Program-made: the position numbers and the translations under genes | Source: JACCSI01 sp963815285 | Lineage (GTDB): Bacteria > Acidobacteriota > Vicinamibacteria > Vicinamibacterales > UBA2999 | Length of the DNA stretch: 64,000 nt | Reading direction: 5' to 3' | Assembly (NCBI GenBank): GCA_963815285.1 | Contig: CAWFGB010000008.1 | Span: forward strand, 992,001-1,056,000 | The notes under the pieces: model-generated | What the model was told of the DNA's origin: nothing | Database searches by the model: none | Seen by the model: the letters and a program-made list of their open reading frames with translations, nothing else | Shown here: positions 62,625-64,000 of the stretch, piece after piece | How the letters are laid out: each line of letters opens with the position of its first letter | Numbering within the stretch: the stretch's first letter is position 1

Positions 62625-64000
62625 ATGTTGCTGAAGAGTGGTTTCGCGGCCGTCCTCTGGCTGCTCGCGTCTGCCGCGTCCGCGCAGACGACGGCCCCGC
62701 TGTATCGGGTGTTCCTGGCCGACGGCAGCGCGTTGGCGAGCTTCGGGGAATGGGCGCGCGTCGAAGATCGGTTGGTCTTTTCGATGCCGCTGGCGCCTGG
62801 CGCTGGACCGGGCGACCTGCATCTCGTGTCGCTGCCGGTTCAGCGCGTCGATCTTGCCCGGACCGAGCGCTACGCCGACTTGGTACGCGCCGCGCATTAT
62901 GCCGCCACGCGCGGCGAAGCGGACTTCGCACAGCTCAGCAGCTCAGTCGCCCAAACGCTCAATCAAGTCGCGTCACTGCCTGATCCGCTCCAGCGGCTGG
63001 CCGCGGCGGAACAGGCCCGTCGCGCCCTGGCCGACTGGCCGGCCCAACATCACAACTATCGCGCCACCGAAGTCCGTGAGATCCTCGGCGTGCTGGATGA
63101 AGTGATTTCGAGCCTTCGCGCCTCGGCCGGCCTTGGCGCCTTTGATCTGTCGCTCTCCACCAACACGATCGCCATATCCGGCGAGCCCTTGCTGGCAGCG
63201 CCAACGCATGCGGATGTCGTGCAGCAACTGGTGACCGCCGCAACGCTCGTCGATTCACCCGCCGAGAAGGTGTCCCTCCTGCAGTCGGTCGTGGCGCTCA
63301 TCGACCGCGCCGTCGAATACCTGCCTGCCGCCGTGGCCGCCGCCATTCGATCGAGGGCGATCGGCGACATCATAGATGAGCAGCGCACGGACGAGGCGTA
63401 TGCCAGTCTGCGGATCACGGCCCTGGCTGACGCCGCGAGGTATGCGGAGGCCGCGGATGTGCGCAGCCTCGAGCTCGTGCGCCGGAGTGTGCACGCCCAG
63501 GACGAGAAACTCGGGACCCGCCGGCCCGACACCGTGGCTGGGGTCCTCGCGGCGCTCGACGCCCATCTCGAAGCCGCCCATCGCCTGCGGCTGGCTCAAG
63601 ATCAGTGGCTGCTCAATGAACGCGGAATGCGCGCCTACCGCCGCGCCGCACAGCCCCACATTCAGGCTCTCATCGCCCGCAAACCCAGCCTCGAGGACAT
63701 CAAGCTGCTCGCCGGCCCCGAGCCGCAGCGCCTGCGGCCGCTCGCACGCGACCTGGAACGGCAGCGACGACTCCTGCAGCTAATCGATCCACCCTCGACG
63801 CTGGCGGCTGTGCATGCGGCCTTTCGCAGCGCATACACATTGGCGGAAAACGCGGTTCAGTTACGCCGCAGCGCCGTCGAGATCGCCGATGTCGACCTCG
63901 CGCGACAGGCGTCTGCTGCAGCGTCAGGAGCCTTGATGCTGCTCGCGCGCGCGCTGGAAGACATGCGCGCGGCGCTGGAGCCGCCGCTGACGTTGAAGGC
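62625..64000 (+). CDS. Secreted alpha-helical protein of unknown function (cut by window end)
   Basis: Open from ATG 62625 to the right edge, at least 458 codons, no stop. Signal peptide LLKSGFAAVLWLLASAASAQ. The first part resembles a small beta domain (YRVFLADGSALASFGEWARV; LVFSMPLAP), then long helical stretches rich in Ala, Arg and Leu (LVRAAHYAATRGEADFAQLSSSVAQTL; LEAAHRLRLAQDQWLL). I do not recognise the family. The promoter region upstream carries the terminator of the tiny frame. Confidence 0.7.
   Translation, partial: MLLKSGFAAVLWLLASAASAQTTAPLYRVFLADGSALASFGEWARVEDRLVFSMPLAPGAGPGDLHLVSLPVQRVDLARTERYADLVRAAHYAATRGEADFAQLSSSVAQTLNQVASLPDPLQRLAAAEQARRALADWPAQHHNYRATEVREILGVLDEVISSLRASAGLGAFDLSLSTNTIAISGEPLLAAPTHADVVQQLVTAATLVDSPAEKVSLLQSVVALIDRAVEYLPAAVAAAIRSRAIGDIIDEQRTDEAYASLRITALADAARYAEAADVRSLELVRRSVHAQDEKLGTRRPDTVAGVLAALDAHLEAAHRLRLAQDQWLLNERGMRAYRRAAQPHIQALIARKPSLEDIKLLAGPEPQRLRPLARDLERQRRLLQLIDPPSTLAAVHAAFRSAYTLAENAVQLRRSAVEIADVDLARQASAAASGALMLLARALEDMRAALEPPLTLK

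Noticed and set aside
1..64000. CRISPR arrays, rRNA genes, insertion sequences with transposase
   Set aside because: No regularly spaced repeats with spacers, no rRNA-like segments and no transposase motifs were seen.

Overview
The window is high-GC bacterial DNA from what looks like a member of the Acidobacteriota, probably the Vicinamibacterales. This is inferred from gene content and not from a marker gene: an ADOP-type (MacB/FtsX-like) permease, two receptor-like Ser/Thr kinases with TPR tails, an Oar-type TonB-dependent receptor with an N-terminal carboxypeptidase-regulatory domain, an HTH-TM-PD40 propeller protein, class C beta-lactamase-like hydrolases and many secreted hydrolases. No rRNA gene, phage structural module or CRISPR array is visible.

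Layout. 0-7.4 kb: a sugar ABC importer (binding protein, two permeases, ATPase) facing a GH127/DUF1680 beta-L-arabinofuranosidase that is co-oriented with an AlkZ-related winged-helix gene. 7.4-11.5 kb: a secreted amidohydrolase, an ECF41 sigma factor in an operon with an NAD-dependent epimerase behind a textbook ECF41 promoter, and a periplasmic CXXCH protein. 11.5-17.9 kb: a stretch of broken genes (PIG-L deacetylase, Popeye/cNMP-binding membrane protein, PilZ protein, Vgb-like propeller, MntA-HepT toxin-antitoxin pair) interrupted by an intact enoyl-CoA hydratase and an FG-GAP protein, ending in an A-rich, G-poor tract. 18-36 kb: AmpT-like aminopeptidase plus serine hydrolase, DUF1207, a MEDS-type response regulator with its histidine kinase, several alpha/beta hydrolases, a frameshifted ADOP permease, paaK with an enoyl-CoA hydratase, another beta-lactamase-like protein, DUF2306 and a Tat-exported amine oxidase. 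36-42.2 kb: a probable integrated element: repeats, a Ser/Thr kinase, a DUF4258/D-threonine-aldolase chimera, a 600-bp gap with a long inverted repeat, and a decayed large serine recombinase whose last codons lie inside a tRNA-Ala(GGC) gene. 42.3-49.5 kb: HTH-PD40 protein, type B carboxylesterase, dienelactone hydrolase, and a frameshifted fibronectin/propeller protein. 49.5-52.7 kb: kinase and ECF sigma in one operon with that propeller protein. 52.8-57.7 kb: TonB receptor, ABC ATPase and ABC-2 permease operon. 57.9-64 kb: small secreted protein, two glycosyltransferases, type II asparaginase with a small coupled gene, a tiny basic peptide with its own terminator, and a secreted protein cut by the window edge.

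Single-base indels are unusually common (permease at 2.76 kb, everything in 11.7-17.9 kb, ADOP permease, kinase, recombinase, FnIII protein). Several sit in homopolymers, so part of the apparent decay may be assembly error. I mark the affected genes as pseudogenes but give the protein each would encode.

The most interesting items are the ECF41 promoter-operon that appears leaderless, the MntA-HepT module whose HEPN catalytic motif survives in otherwise anomalous DNA, the recombinase reading into tRNA-Ala, the DUF4258/D-threonine-aldolase chimera coupled to a kinase, and the kinase-sigma-propeller operon.
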